A stretch of DNA of 64,000 nt from Longimicrobiales bacterium (GTDB lineage: Bacteria; Gemmatimonadota; Gemmatimonadetes; Longimicrobiales; Gaopeijiaceae), in contig JANQRP010000013.1 in the NCBI GenBank assembly GCA_028284495.1, forward strand, positions 62,001 to 126,000, read 5' to 3'. Positions 1 through 8,455 of the stretch are shown here, piece after piece; within the stretch, counting starts at the first letter, position 1, and every line of letters begins with the position of its first letter. Below the pieces are notes generated by a model. The model was not told where the DNA came from, ran no database searches, and saw only the letters and a program-made list of their open reading frames with translations. A program made the position numbers and the translations under genes.

Positions 1-722
1 ACCCCGGGATCGAACTGGGCGTCGATCCAGCCCCGGAAGTCCTCCGGCGACGACGCGTCGGGGACGTACTCGACCAGGTTTCCGAAGACGTGTGGCTGGC
101 CCCGGATCCCGACGTCCCACGCCCATCGGGGGTGCAGGAGGACCTCGCCGAACCGGCCCCGCAGCCGGCCCCAGAGGGTGGTCCCGCCGCTGAGGCCGTT
201 GCGGACGTCGCGATACCGCGCTCCGACCACCGAGAGGTCGACCGTAAGGACGAGCGTGCGACACCCGACGGCCGCGGCGCGCCCGACGAGGTCGCGCACG
301 TGTCCGCGGTCGCGAAGCATGTAGAGCTGGAACCAGAAGGGTCGGGACGCGGCGGCCGCCACCTCCTCCACCGAGCAGATCCCGACCGTGGACAGGCAGA
401 ACGGAATGCCGGCTGCCTCGGCGGCGCGTACGGCCTGTGCCTCGGCACGCCGCGCCATCATGCCGGCGAGACCGACGGGAGAGAGCGCCAGCGGCATCGA
501 CCAGTGCTCGCCGAGCAGCTCGATGCCGGTGTCGAGGTCGGAGACGTCGCGCATCACGCGCTGCCGCAGACCCATCGCCCGGAAGTCGGCGACGTTCGCG
601 GCCAGTGTCATCTCGTCGTACGCGCCCCCGTCGATGTAGTCGAAGAGGAACCGGGGCAGCCGCCGTTCGGCGAGACGGCGATAGTCGCCGGTCGAGGCGG
701 GCGCGAGGCGGAGCGTGCCCAC
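1..722 (-). CDS. lldD: FMN-dependent L-lactate / alpha-hydroxy-acid dehydrogenase, N-terminal part
   Basis: This gene runs off the left edge; 240 codons are visible of the roughly 380 usual for the family. The family oxidises L-lactate or another 2-hydroxy acid to the keto acid using FMN, at the inner face of the membrane, feeding electrons to quinone. Visible marks are PRFLFDYIDGGA near the N terminus, the FMN-site stretch SPVGLAGMMAR, FQLYMLRDRG, and TVDLSVVGARYRDVRNG. The catalytic His/Arg and the phosphate-binding loop lie outside the window, so substrate choice cannot be judged. The GTG start is fixed by an in-frame TGA two codons upstream (726-728), and GAGAGG sits nine bases before it. 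Confidence 0.9.
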   Translation of the reverse strand, partial: MGTLRLAPASTGDYRRLAERRLPRFLFDYIDGGAYDEMTLAANVADFRAMGLRQRVMRDVSDLDTGIELLGEHWSMPLALSPVGLAGMMARRAEAQAVRAAEAAGIPFCLSTVGICSVEEVAAAASRPFWFQLYMLRDRGHVRDLVGRAAAVGCRTLVLTVDLSVVGARYRDVRNGLSGGTTLWGRLRGRFGEVLLHPRWAWDVGIRGQPHVFGNLVEYVPDASSPEDFRGWIDAQFDPG

Positions 723-1233
723 GGCTCAGAGCCTCTCGCTTTCGCCGTGACGTGGGCGACGGAGGAGTGCGACCGTGTGGGGCCAACCGTTCGCGGTGCA
801 GTCGGTGCCCTGGACGGTGAGCCTCACACGGATCTCCGCACGGTGGGTGTGTGTGCTCCGCCGGCGTGCCCTGGGTCCCTGCGCACGGCCGAGCGACGAG
901 TGGGGTGCCGGGGAGGCGTCGCGGCACGCTCCGAGGGTGGGATGCCGTGTGGGGGTCGCACAAGGCGGCGAACGCCCGCGTTGCGCGAATCCCCCGGATG
1001 AGGCGTTCTGCCGCGGTCCGGGTCGAGGGTGACACGGTCGACTCCTCGGGGCGGATGGCCGCGCAACGGTGCGGTTGCGGGCTCGCCGTACCCCCAACCG
1101 GGGCGGAGACCGGCCCGGCACGCAACGTGCATCGACCAGGGTGATTCGCGCGCGTGCGTGCCTTTCCCGCCCGCATGTGCGACGTTCCGACGTTGTCCGA
1201 TGTTCCCGCCGGCCCGTCCATCGACCCGCCTAC
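723..1233. other. Long intergenic region, no supported gene
   Basis: About 510 bases lie between the divergent lactate dehydrogenase and ABC exporter genes. Open frames exist on both strands but encode only Arg/Pro/Gly-rich sequence without a recognisable domain, as expected from random high-GC DNA. The stretch should hold the two divergent promoters, but I see no convincing -35/-10 pair, tRNA or terminator. Confidence 0.5.
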
Positions 1234-2982
1234 ATGACGTCCGAGTCACCGACCCCGGAGACGCCGCCCTCCCTCTTCCGTTTCTTCACGGTCGAGCACA
1301 AGGGACGAACTGCGACGATGGCGGTCCTCTTCCTTCTCGCCGGTATCGCGGAAGGCATGGGACTGATCACGCTGCTGCCGATCCTCGAACTGGCGATGGA
1401 CCCCACGTCCGAGCCGACCGGCCCGGCCGCCTGGATCGCATCGGCACTCGGGTTCGTCGGGCTCCCGCTCTCGATCGAGGTCCTGCTCGGGCTTCTCGTG
1501 GTGCTCTTCTCCACCAAGGCGCTGGCGATCGTGGCGGCCAGCCAGCAGGCCGGCTTCATCGTCGCCAAGGTCGCGATGGAACTCCGACTGGACCTGATCC
1601 AGAGCCTCCTCAGGGCAAAGTGGCTGCACTTCACCGGCTACCCGACCGGGTACCACGCCAACGCGATCAGCAACGAGGCCCAGAGGTCCGCCGTCGCGTT
1701 CCGGGAGTTCACCAACGCCCTCTCGGACGCCCTCATGGCGGGCATCTACATCGTGACCGTGCTGATCATCTCGTGGGAGACCGCGCTGGCCGCGACGCTG
1801 GTGGGTGGGACCGTGCTGCTGCTGCTGCGGGGATTCATCGGCGAGACGCGTGACGCGGGATCGAGTCAGGCGTCGCTCATGCGCGATCTCATCGCGCGGC
1901 TGACCGGCGCCCTCCCGGCGCTCAAGCCGATCAAGGCGATGGCGCGGGAGGACTACCTGCTCCCGCTCATGGAGATGGAGACGACCGACTTCTACAAGGC
2001 GCAGGCTCGGGCCGTCGTGGCCACGTCGCTGCTCAGGGGGATGCAGGAGCCCATCATCGTCGCGGCGCTCGCGCTGGGTCTGTGGGTGATTCTCACCTTC
2101 ACGACCGTACCATTCGCGAGCGTGGTCATCATGGCCGCCCTCTTCTACCGCCTCACCACGACCATCGCCAACCTCCAGCGCCGGCTCGCGTGGGTCGCCG
2201 AAGGCGAGGCCACGTACGAGTCGCTCCAGAGCCACATCTACGCGGCCCGTGCGCACAAGGAAGAGTGGGAGGGTACCGCCGACTCGCCCGACCTCGTCGA
2301 CGCGCTCCGGCTCGAGGACGTCGCCTTCGCGTACGGTTCGGGCGAGCCGGTCTTCCGCCACATCGACATCGAGCTCCGCAGCGGCGAGATGGTGGCGCTC
2401 GTCGGTGGATCGGGGGAGGGAAAGACGACCCTCTGCGACCTGATCATCGGGCTGCTCGCACCGAGTGAGGGGCGGGTGACGGTCGATGGTGTCGACCTTC
2501 GTGACATCGACATGCGAAGCTGGCGACAGCGGATCGCGTATGTGCCGCAGGAGCCTCTGCTCTTCGCCGACTCCGTCCGACTCAACGTCACCCTCGGGGA
2601 TCCGGCGCTGACCGACGCGGATGTGGAGCGGGCGCTACGGGACGCCGGCGCCTGGGAGTTCGTTCAGCAGCTGGACGGCGGGCTCGACGCGATGATCGGA
2701 GAGCGGGGGGCGACGCTGTCGGGCGGCCAGCGCCAGCGCATCACGCTGGCCCGCGCGCTGGTCGGGACGCCGCGTCTGCTCCTGCTCGACGAGCCGACCA
2801 CCGCACTCGATCACGCGACCGAGCGCGAGATCTGCGCGACCCTGGCGGCGCTCAAGGGCGAACTCACCACTCTGGCCATCTCGCACCAGCCTGCCATCCG
2901 GTCGATCTCGGATCGGGTGCTTCAGCTCCAGGGCGGTGTCATCACCGAGATGGAGCCGGACGTGGAGTCCGCCGGGGTCTGA
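1234..2982 (+). CDS. ABC exporter, fused membrane and ATPase domains
   Basis: A 582-residue half-transporter of the ABC exporter type, expected to act as a homodimer in the inner membrane. Residues about 25-320 form the membrane domain (hydrophobic stretches near 30-50, 80-105, 155-205 and 265-310). The nucleotide-binding domain follows, with Walker A GGSGEGKTT at 391-399, the Q-loop in VPQEP, the signature LSGGQ at 495-499, Walker B ending DEP at 519-521 and the switch His in AISHQP. All catalytic elements are intact. ATG 1234 is preferred over longer in-frame extensions because upstream residues are Arg-rich noise and the domain begins right after it. The substrate cannot be told; lipid, peptide or polysaccharide export are all possible. 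No partner genes adjoin it. Confidence 0.9.
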   Translation: MTSESPTPETPPSLFRFFTVEHKGRTATMAVLFLLAGIAEGMGLITLLPILELAMDPTSEPTGPAAWIASALGFVGLPLSIEVLLGLLVVLFSTKALAIVAASQQAGFIVAKVAMELRLDLIQSLLRAKWLHFTGYPTGYHANAISNEAQRSAVAFREFTNALSDALMAGIYIVTVLIISWETALAATLVGGTVLLLLRGFIGETRDAGSSQASLMRDLIARLTGALPALKPIKAMAREDYLLPLMEMETTDFYKAQARAVVATSLLRGMQEPIIVAALALGLWVILTFTTVPFASVVIMAALFYRLTTTIANLQRRLAWVAEGEATYESLQSHIYAARAHKEEWEGTADSPDLVDALRLEDVAFAYGSGEPVFRHIDIELRSGEMVALVGGSGEGKTTLCDLIIGLLAPSEGRVTVDGVDLRDIDMRSWRQRIAYVPQEPLLFADSVRLNVTLGDPALTDADVERALRDAGAWEFVQQLDGGLDAMIGERGATLSGGQRQRITLARALVGTPRLLLLDEPTTALDHATEREICATLAALKGELTTLAISHQPAIRSISDRVLQLQGGVITEMEPDVESAGV

Positions 2983-3028
2983 GGTCCGCACGGCCCTCCG
3001 TGCGCCGCGACCGACGCGTCGCACGACC

Positions 3029-3241
3029 TCACGGGTCGCTGCAGTCGCGCTGGAACCCGCAATTCAGGCAGACCACCTTGCAGTGACGGTCGAGCACCGG
3101 TCCGCCGCACAGTTCACATTCGAGCCCGGGCGTGGCCGCGGTCTTCGGCAGTGCCTTCCCGCGCGGTCGGTGGGTCGCGCCGGGCTCCCCGGACGCGTCC
3201 GCGTCAGGCTCCCCTTCGCGTCCCCCGGGTCCGTCCGTCAC
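3029..3241 (-). CDS. Small zinc-ribbon protein of unknown function
   Basis: A 70-residue protein with a Pro/Gly/charged N-terminal half and a compact Cys cluster at the C terminus: CELCGG, then CLNCGFQRDCSDP, giving two CxxC pairs plus one extra Cys and a His between them. This looks like a rubredoxin-like zinc ribbon. The GTG start overlaps the stop of the upstream carbonic-anhydrase-like gene by 4 bp (GTGA), indicating translational coupling. It is the last gene of the leftward moxR operon and converges on the ABC exporter gene. A metal or nucleic-acid binding role is a guess from the ribbon only. Confidence 0.7.
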   Translation of the reverse strand: MTDGPGGREGEPDADASGEPGATHRPRGKALPKTAATPGLECELCGGPVLDRHCKVVCLNCGFQRDCSDP

Positions 3242-3813
3242 GAGCCGGCCCCGTCGGTGACGGCCTCGCGCGGAAGATCCTCGGTTCGACCGATCCCATG
3301 GGCGAGGTACGATCGCGACAGCTCGACGTAGTGGGCGCCGCCGCCCTCGACCCACCTCGCAGAGGCGCCGTCGAGGGCCTTCTTCACCGACGCCGGTACG
3401 CCGGCCACGAGGCTCCGGTCCGGGATCATGGAGCGCTCCTTCACGACCGCGCCGGCCGCGACCACGCAGGACGAGCCGACGGAGGCGTTCTGCAGAATCA
3501 CGGCGTTCATCCCGACCACCGTGAAGTCGCCGATCGAGCAGCTCTCGAACTTGGCGCCGTGGCCGATCGTGCAGTCACGGCCGACAACCGTGGGGCCCCA
3601 GTCGCCGACATGCACCACGCACTGGTCCTGCACGCTGGTGCGCGGACCGATCACGATGGGGTGGTCGGGGTTGTCACCGCGCAGCACGGCCCCGAACCAG
3701 ATCGACGATGCCGCGCCGACCTCCACGTCTCCGATGACGACGGCGTCGGGCGCGACGAAGGCCGTAGGGTGAATCCGCGGCCAGACGCCGGCGATGGGGA
3801 GCACGAGGGCCAT
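3238..3813 (-). CDS. Gamma-carbonic-anhydrase-like hexapeptide-repeat protein
   Basis: A 191-residue left-handed beta-helix protein of the gamma carbonic anhydrase / YrdA / PaaY family: repeated [IV]G-x4 hexapeptides fill residues about 20-150 (VVIGDVEVG, TVVGRDCTIG, TVVGMNAVI), followed by a C-terminal helix. Family members are trimers with zinc held by three His. Here the first two are recognisable (CVVHVGD and IGHGAKF), but the third, normally five residues after the GH histidine, is Glu (GHGAKFESC). Carbonic anhydrase activity is therefore uncertain; it may be a subfamily with altered metal binding or an acyltransferase-like scaffold. It lies 37 bp downstream of the CNNM gene in the moxR operon. 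Confidence 0.85.
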   Translation of the reverse strand: MALVLPIAGVWPRIHPTAFVAPDAVVIGDVEVGAASSIWFGAVLRGDNPDHPIVIGPRTSVQDQCVVHVGDWGPTVVGRDCTIGHGAKFESCSIGDFTVVGMNAVILQNASVGSSCVVAAGAVVKERSMIPDRSLVAGVPASVKKALDGASARWVEGGGAHYVELSRSYLAHGIGRTEDLPREAVTDGAGS

Positions 3814-3850
3814 CAGGTCGGCGCGCCGCGGGAACGGAGGGCGAGGGCCG

Positions 3851-5113
3851 TCACCCGGCGCTCTCCCGGGGCCGGCGCTCGTCGTGGACGCGCCGGAGGC
3901 GCGCCCGGACCACCTGGGTCTCGGAGGCCTCGAGGATCTCGATGTTCACGCCGGAACGTTCGAGCGTCTCGCCCCGCTCGGGAACCTCGCCGAGTTCGTC
4001 GAGAATGAATCCGTTCAGCGAGCGGTTCTCGCTGCTGGGCAGCACGACGTTCAGCGCGTGGTTGATCTCGCGCAGATCGACGCCGCCGTCGGCCACGACT
4101 TCGTCCCGCCCGATCCGCATCAGTGGCTCCTCGTCGAGGTCGGTCTCGTCGCGGATCTCGCCGACGAGCTCCTCGAGCACGTCCTCGAGCGTCACGAGTC
4201 CGTCGGTGCCACCGAACTCGTCCGCCACGATGCCCATGTGGATGCGCCGCGCCTGGAAGTCTCGCAGCAGCTGGGCGAGCGAGAGCGACCCGGGTACGAA
4301 GAACGGATCGCGGGAGAGCGACTTGAGCTTCACGTCGCGCCGACCCTCGACCCACGTCTGGTAGGCTTCGCGGACGTAGAGGATACCGGTCACGTCGTCC
4401 ACCGATTCGCCGTGGACGGGCACCCGCGAGTACGGCACCTTCGCCAGCTCCTCGATGATGTCCTGGAGCCGGAGCTGGTCGCTCCACGCGAAGATGTCGA
4501 CGCGCGGCGTCATGATGCTCCACGCCATGGTCTCGTCGAGTCGGAACGCCCGCTCGACGAGCAGGTGCTCGTCGATGCCGACGACCCCTTCCTCGCGGCC
4601 CAGCCGAGCGATCTCGCGGACCTCCCGCTCCGAAAGGCGATCCGGATCCTCGGGCGGACTGCCCGCGAGGACGTCTTCGAGGTGGAGGAGCGGTCCGAGC
4701 AGAACCGACACGACCCGCTCGACGCCCTCGAGCCGGGGAGCCGAGGCGAGCGCGAGGTGGACCGGTCGACGGGCCGCCAGGGCGCGTGGCACGATCTCGC
4801 CGAACACGACGAACACGACCGCGGCCACCGCGAACGCGACCAGCGAGCCACGCACGCCGTCCACCGAGGCGCCGAGCCCGACCGCGAGCCCGATCGCGGT
4901 GAGGTTCAGGAGCGTACCGAGCAGGTGGATCGACGTCTGCAGGACGGGCGAGTTGAGCCGGAGCCGGGCGAGCGACTTCGCGCCCTCGAACCCCTCGTCC
5001 TGGAGAGTGCCGAGCCGGCCGGGGCTCACGGAGTAGACCGCCGTTTCGGCGGCGGACAGCAGCGCGGACAGCGCCACGAGAAGGAGGACCAGCCCGATCC
5101 AGATCCAGATCAC
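3851..5113 (-). CDS. CNNM/CorC (HlyC) family membrane protein with CBS pair
   Basis: A 420-residue protein of the CNNM/CorC family, implicated elsewhere in magnesium or cobalt efflux. The N-terminal DUF21 domain (about 1-150) has three to four hydrophobic segments, including the very first residues MIWIWIGLVLLLVALSALL and a central SLVAFAVAAVVFVVFGEIVPR. A CBS pair follows at about 190-310 (MTPRVDIFAW, TDGLVTLEDVLEELVGEI), then a CorC_HlyC domain at about 325-405 (DLREINHALN, TLNGF-like SLNGFILDELG). Length matches the family. It is the second gene of the operon, 52 bp after moxR. Ion specificity cannot be read from sequence. Confidence 0.9.
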   Translation of the reverse strand: MIWIWIGLVLLLVALSALLSAAETAVYSVSPGRLGTLQDEGFEGAKSLARLRLNSPVLQTSIHLLGTLLNLTAIGLAVGLGASVDGVRGSLVAFAVAAVVFVVFGEIVPRALAARRPVHLALASAPRLEGVERVVSVLLGPLLHLEDVLAGSPPEDPDRLSEREVREIARLGREEGVVGIDEHLLVERAFRLDETMAWSIMTPRVDIFAWSDQLRLQDIIEELAKVPYSRVPVHGESVDDVTGILYVREAYQTWVEGRRDVKLKSLSRDPFFVPGSLSLAQLLRDFQARRIHMGIVADEFGGTDGLVTLEDVLEELVGEIRDETDLDEEPLMRIGRDEVVADGGVDLREINHALNVVLPSSENRSLNGFILDELGEVPERGETLERSGVNIEILEASETQVVRARLRRVHDERRPRESAG

Positions 5114-5165
5114 GGGCGGACCTCCAGGCTAGATGGAGGCTGGGCGTCGTCGCCCGATTCTCGAG

Positions 5166-6185
5166 TCAGCTCCACGAAGCGAATTCTCCGACGAGTTCGG
5201 CCACCAGGTCGCGCGCGGTCCGGCCGTCGGCCTCCGCCTGGAAGTTGGGCACCACGCGGTGCGCCAGTACGAGCGGGGCCACCGCGCGGACGTCGTCGTA
5301 GGTGGGCATCGCGTCGCCCCGCGCGGCCGCCCGCGCCTTGGCGCCCAGCACGAGGTACTGACTCGCCCGCGGCCCGGCGCCCCACGACACATAGCGCCGG
5401 GTGACCGCCGCCGCGTCGTCGTCGTCGGGCCGTGTGCCGCGTACGAGGGCGACGCAGAGGGATACGAGCGAGGGCGAGACGGGGATCCGACGGACGAGGC
5501 CCTGCAGCCGCACGAGCTCCTCCGCGGAGACGACGGGGTGGATGTCCACCCGCCCCCCGCCGGTGGTGGTCATCGCGATCTCTTCCTCCTCCTCCTTGGT
5601 CGGATAGTCGATCCGGAGCTCGAGCATGAATCGGTCGAGCTGGGCCTCGGGGAGGGGATACGTACCCTCCTGCTCGATCGGATTCTGCGTCGCGAGCACG
5701 AAGAAGGGACGCTCCAGGCGGTGGGTCTCGCCGGCTGCCGTCACCTGACGCTCCTGCATCGCCTGGAGCAGGGCGGCCTGGGTCTTGGGCGGCGTCCGGT
5801 TGATCTCGTCCGCGAGGACGATGTTCGCGAAAATCGGACCCTTCACGAACCGGAAGATGCGCTTCCCGGTCGTTCGGTCCTCCTCGATGACCTCGGTGCC
5901 GGTGATGTCCGTCGGCATGAGATCGGGGGTGAACTGCACCCGGCTGAAGTCGAGGTCGAGCGCCTCCGCCACGGTCGAGACGAGCAGCGTCTTGGCCAGA
6001 CCCGGTACGCCCACCAGCAGCGCGTGTCCATTGGCGAGGAGGCCGGTGAGAACGCCTTCCACCACATGATGCTGGCCGACGATCCGCTTCTCGACCTCGG
6101 CGCGCAGCGCGTCGGCGACCTCCGCGACCCGCTCGAGCAGTCGCTCGTCGGGGTCGGTCGCCACTGCTTCCTGCGGTGTAGCCAT
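5166..6185 (-). CDS. MoxR-family AAA+ ATPase
   Basis: A 339-residue AAA+ ATPase of the MoxR family (AAA_3 plus lid). Walker A GVPGLAKT is at 59-66, Walker B/sensor text LADEINRTPPKTQAALLQAM near 130, the arginine-finger region ATQNPIEQEGTYPLPEAQLDRF follows, and the lid domain fills the last 90 residues. MoxR proteins act as chaperone-like ATPases for assembly of metalloenzymes or surface complexes, usually with DUF58 and VWA partners. None of those is next to it; instead it heads an operon with a CNNM protein, a gamma-CA-like protein and a zinc ribbon. A good promoter lies upstream at 6219-6248. Confidence 0.9.
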   Translation of the reverse strand: MATPQEAVATDPDERLLERVAEVADALRAEVEKRIVGQHHVVEGVLTGLLANGHALLVGVPGLAKTLLVSTVAEALDLDFSRVQFTPDLMPTDITGTEVIEEDRTTGKRIFRFVKGPIFANIVLADEINRTPPKTQAALLQAMQERQVTAAGETHRLERPFFVLATQNPIEQEGTYPLPEAQLDRFMLELRIDYPTKEEEEEIAMTTTGGGRVDIHPVVSAEELVRLQGLVRRIPVSPSLVSLCVALVRGTRPDDDDAAAVTRRYVSWGAGPRASQYLVLGAKARAAARGDAMPTYDDVRAVAPLVLAHRVVPNFQAEADGRTARDLVAELVGEFASWS

Positions 6186-6218
6186 CCACCGGTCTCCGGA
6201 GGGGGTATCAGGGCATGG

Positions 6219-6248
6219 AAGCTAGGCCGTCCAGATCGAGAACGTCAA
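6219..6248 (-). promoter_or_regulatory. Promoter of the moxR operon
   Basis: Read on the minus strand: -35 TTGACG (6248-6243), an 18-bp spacer, and -10 TAGCTT (6224-6219). The expected start of transcription is near 6212, leaving a short leader with GGAG just before the moxR ATG. The same -10 form recurs at other genes in this window. Confidence 0.6.
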
Positions 6249-6351
6249 GCGATCATGCGGGGTTTTCGGGTCCGACGGGGTGCGTGTCGCGAGGCGTTGT
6301 CCGCGCCCCCGAAGTCCGCGTCCCACAGGGGGGTATCGAGGGCGGTCTCGG

Positions 6352-6382
6352 CGCTTGTGCATTTTTTCACAAGCGTTACCTT
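6352..6382 (+). promoter_or_regulatory. ATP synthase operon promoter with overlapping dyad
   Basis: A perfect inverted repeat, CGCTTGTG (6352-6359) and CACAAGCG (6368-6375), is separated by CATTTTTT. It overlaps a likely -35 (CTTGTG, 6354-6359) and most of the spacer before a -10 TACCTT at 6377-6382, 17 bp downstream. The position is that of a repressor operator or DNA-bend site controlling the atp operon. Since the predicted transcript starts near 6389, the dyad would not be in the mRNA, which argues against an RNA hairpin role. Confidence 0.5.
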
Positions 6383-6416
6383 CCGTTGGCTACAGCCGGA
6401 TCGATCGGGAGGGTTC

Positions 6417-6692
6417 ATGTCGAAGCGCGGATCGAAGCCCGAGACGGGCGATTCGCAGGACGCCATTCGGGCTTCGTCGGAATTCATCGGGTACGGAATG
6501 TCCTTCGCGGCCTCGACCCTCCTCTTCCTCCTCGGTGGCCACTGGCTGGACGGCAAGCTGGGCACGTCACCACTGCTCGCCTTGCTGGGGATGTTCGCCG
6601 GCGCGGCGGCCGGGTTCTGGAGCCTCTACTCGCACGTGAGTGGACTTCGAACGCGCGCGGCCGATGACGACGACGGGACGGAGGGGGGGTGA
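6417..6692 (+). CDS. AtpZ/AtpI-type ATP synthase assembly membrane protein
   Basis: A 91-residue protein with two transmembrane segments (about 24-42 and 50-70) between a charged N terminus and an acidic Asp-rich tail. It matches the short AtpZ/AtpI family, encoded first in many atp operons and implicated in Mg2+ supply or c-ring assembly. The ATG follows GGGAGGG with good spacing. Its TGA overlaps the GTG of the next gene by 4 bp, so translation is probably coupled. It stands directly behind the atp promoter. Confidence 0.75.
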   Translation: MSKRGSKPETGDSQDAIRASSEFIGYGMSFAASTLLFLLGGHWLDGKLGTSPLLALLGMFAGAAAGFWSLYSHVSGLRTRAADDDDGTEGG

Positions 6693-7066
6693 AATCGTTC
6701 CTCGCCTACGCCGCCGTCGCGCTCGCCCTGGTCGCGGCAGCGACCGTCGGGGTGGGGGCCGCGCTGGATCCGGTCGGTCGACGGTCGCTCGCGTGGGCGG
6801 CCGCGATCGCACTGGCCGTCCAGTTCGCCGCGTACGCGCTGCTCATGTGGGCGCGCGGGCGAGGCAACGCCTTCATGCTGGCGTTCCTCGGCGGCGGTGC
6901 GGCACGCGTCGGTGTGCTCGGTGTAGCCGGGCTGCTGACGACACAGACGGAGACCGGCCTGGCGGCGGCGCCACTGCTGCTCGGACTGGCCGGATACTTC
7001 TTCGCGCTGCTCCTCCTGGAGGGCTGGTTCCTCCGCCGGAGCACCGAAAGCGATAGAACGGAATGA
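6689..7066 (+). CDS. Small integral membrane protein in the atp operon (ATP synthase subunit I-like)
   Basis: A 125-residue protein with four predicted transmembrane helices (about 4-26, 33-52, 61-83 and 90-112) and little else. It sits exactly where ATP synthase subunit I (AtpI) is usually encoded, between the AtpZ-like gene and atpB, and overlaps both by 4 bp (GTGA at the start, ATGA at the end). Function as an assembly factor for the Fo sector is inferred from position and topology; the sequence itself is too divergent for a firm call. Confidence 0.65.
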   Translation: MKSFLAYAAVALALVAAATVGVGAALDPVGRRSLAWAAAIALAVQFAAYALLMWARGRGNAFMLAFLGGGAARVGVLGVAGLLTTQTETGLAAAPLLLGLAGYFFALLLLEGWFLRRSTESDRTE

Positions 7067-8040
7067 GTCGAGTGATCGGCCTCGTGAACAGGGTGGTCGG
7101 GCAGGACGCGACGGAGCTCGCGCCGGCCGCGGTCCAGGATCCGGAGTACGGCGAAGCGCTCGTCGAGGGCGGCGAGTACGCGGGAGAGGCGGCCGGCGGC
7201 GGCCTGCCGTTCGAGGAACTCCCCCAGTTCATCGAGAGCCACATCGCCGACGGGAAGTACATCGAGTTCTTCGGGCTCAACATCCCGACCGACGCGTTCC
7301 AGTTCCCGACCTTCGAGCTTCTCGGCGCGACGATCGACATGACGCCCACGCGTCATCTGATCTTCATGTTGTTCGCGGCGTTCATCTGCATCGGGCTCTT
7401 CATCCCGCTCGCTCGCGCAGCCGTGCGGCGCGACCCGGGCAAGGCTCCGAGCGGGTTCGCGAACGCCATGGAGGCGCTGGTCCTCTACTTCCGGGACAAC
7501 GTCGTGCGCGCCAACATCGGCCACGGCGGGGACGGCTACACGCCGTTCATCCTGACGATCTTCTTCTTCATCCTCTTCATGAATCTCCTGGGGCTCACAC
7601 CCTTTGGGATCACGTCGACGGCCAATCTCAGCGTCACCGCAGTGCTCGCCATCATCGCGTTCATCGCGACCGAGGTGTCGGGGATGCGCGCGCTGGGGGC
7701 CGCGGGCTACATGAGGACGATCTTCTTCATCCCGCCGGGGCTGCCGGGCTACATGAAGCCCATCATGCTGGTGCTTCTCGCACCGGTGGAGTTTCTCGGC
7801 AAGCTGACCAAGCCCTTCGCCCTCGCGATTCGTCTGTTCGCCAACATGATGGCGGGACACACGCTCGTGCTCGCGGTGATGGGACTGATCTTCGTCTACC
7901 AGAGTGCGGCCGTCGCCGGCGCCTCGGTCCTGATCGCTTCGACGATCATGATCCTCGAGGTTTTCGTCGCCTGCCTGCAGGCCTTCATCTTCGCGATGCT
8001 GACTTCGGTCTTCATCGGATTGATCCGACACGCGCACTGA
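7063..8040 (+). CDS. atpB: F1Fo ATP synthase subunit a
   Basis: Subunit a of the Fo proton channel, 325 residues. The catalytic Arg is present at R257 in LAIRLFANMMAGHTLV, and NLLGLTPFG marks the conserved central helix. The protein has a long acidic N-terminal extension (about the first 80 residues, rich in Glu/Gly) before the first membrane helix, longer than in E. coli. It is translationally coupled to the preceding gene (ATGA) and followed 74 bp later by atpE. Confidence 0.97.
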   Translation: MSRVIGLVNRVVGQDATELAPAAVQDPEYGEALVEGGEYAGEAAGGGLPFEELPQFIESHIADGKYIEFFGLNIPTDAFQFPTFELLGATIDMTPTRHLIFMLFAAFICIGLFIPLARAAVRRDPGKAPSGFANAMEALVLYFRDNVVRANIGHGGDGYTPFILTIFFFILFMNLLGLTPFGITSTANLSVTAVLAIIAFIATEVSGMRALGAAGYMRTIFFIPPGLPGYMKPIMLVLLAPVEFLGKLTKPFALAIRLFANMMAGHTLVLAVMGLIFVYQSAAVAGASVLIASTIMILEVFVACLQAFIFAMLTSVFIGLIRHAH

Positions 8041-8114
8041 GGCGCTGCGGATAGCACGACCCCAATCGTCCGGTTCGCCGGGCACGACTCCACGAGAACT
8101 CGAGGATTCAATTC

Positions 8115-8366
8115 ATGATGTATGCTCTTCTTACCGCCGTTCAGGACGGTGGCGCCGGACTCGGACTCATCGGCGCCGGTCTCGCGATCGGTCTGACCGT
8201 CATCGGTGCCGGCATCGGGATCGGCCAGATCGGCTCGTCGGCGGCGGAAGGAATCGCTCGTCAGCCCGAGGCCGCCGGCAACATCCAGACCGCGTCGATC
8301 ATTCTCGCCGCGTTCGTCGAGGGTGCCGCGCTCTTCGGTCTCGCGCTGGTCTTCCTGAAGTTCTGA
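8115..8366 (+). CDS. atpE: F1Fo ATP synthase subunit c
   Basis: An 83-residue proteolipid with two hydrophobic helices joined by the polar loop ARQPEA. The ion-binding carboxylate is E69 (FVEGAALFG). The Gln and Ser/Thr residues that mark sodium-binding rings are not at the needed places: Gly follows the Glu, and the Gln of helix 1 is two positions off. A proton-driven ring is therefore indicated. The start is the first of two adjacent ATG codons; either could be used. Gaps to the flanking atp genes are 74 and 89 bp. Confidence 0.97.
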   Translation: MMYALLTAVQDGGAGLGLIGAGLAIGLTVIGAGIGIGQIGSSAAEGIARQPEAAGNIQTASIILAAFVEGAALFGLALVFLKF

Positions 8367-8455
8367 TTCGAGGCGTTCGACCGGACGATTGGAGCGGGGC
8401 GGGCCCACGTGGCCCGTCCCGCGGGTCCGGATCCGACCGACCTCACCCCGAACCG

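Noticed and set aside
726..1249. Open frames on both strands in the 5' intergenic region
   Set aside because: Low-complexity Arg/Pro/Gly products, no ribosome site and no recognisable domain.
8115..8366. Sodium-binding c-ring
   Set aside because: E69 is followed by Gly rather than Ser/Thr, and the helix-1 Gln is two positions off the sodium-ligand site, so a proton-type ring is more likely.
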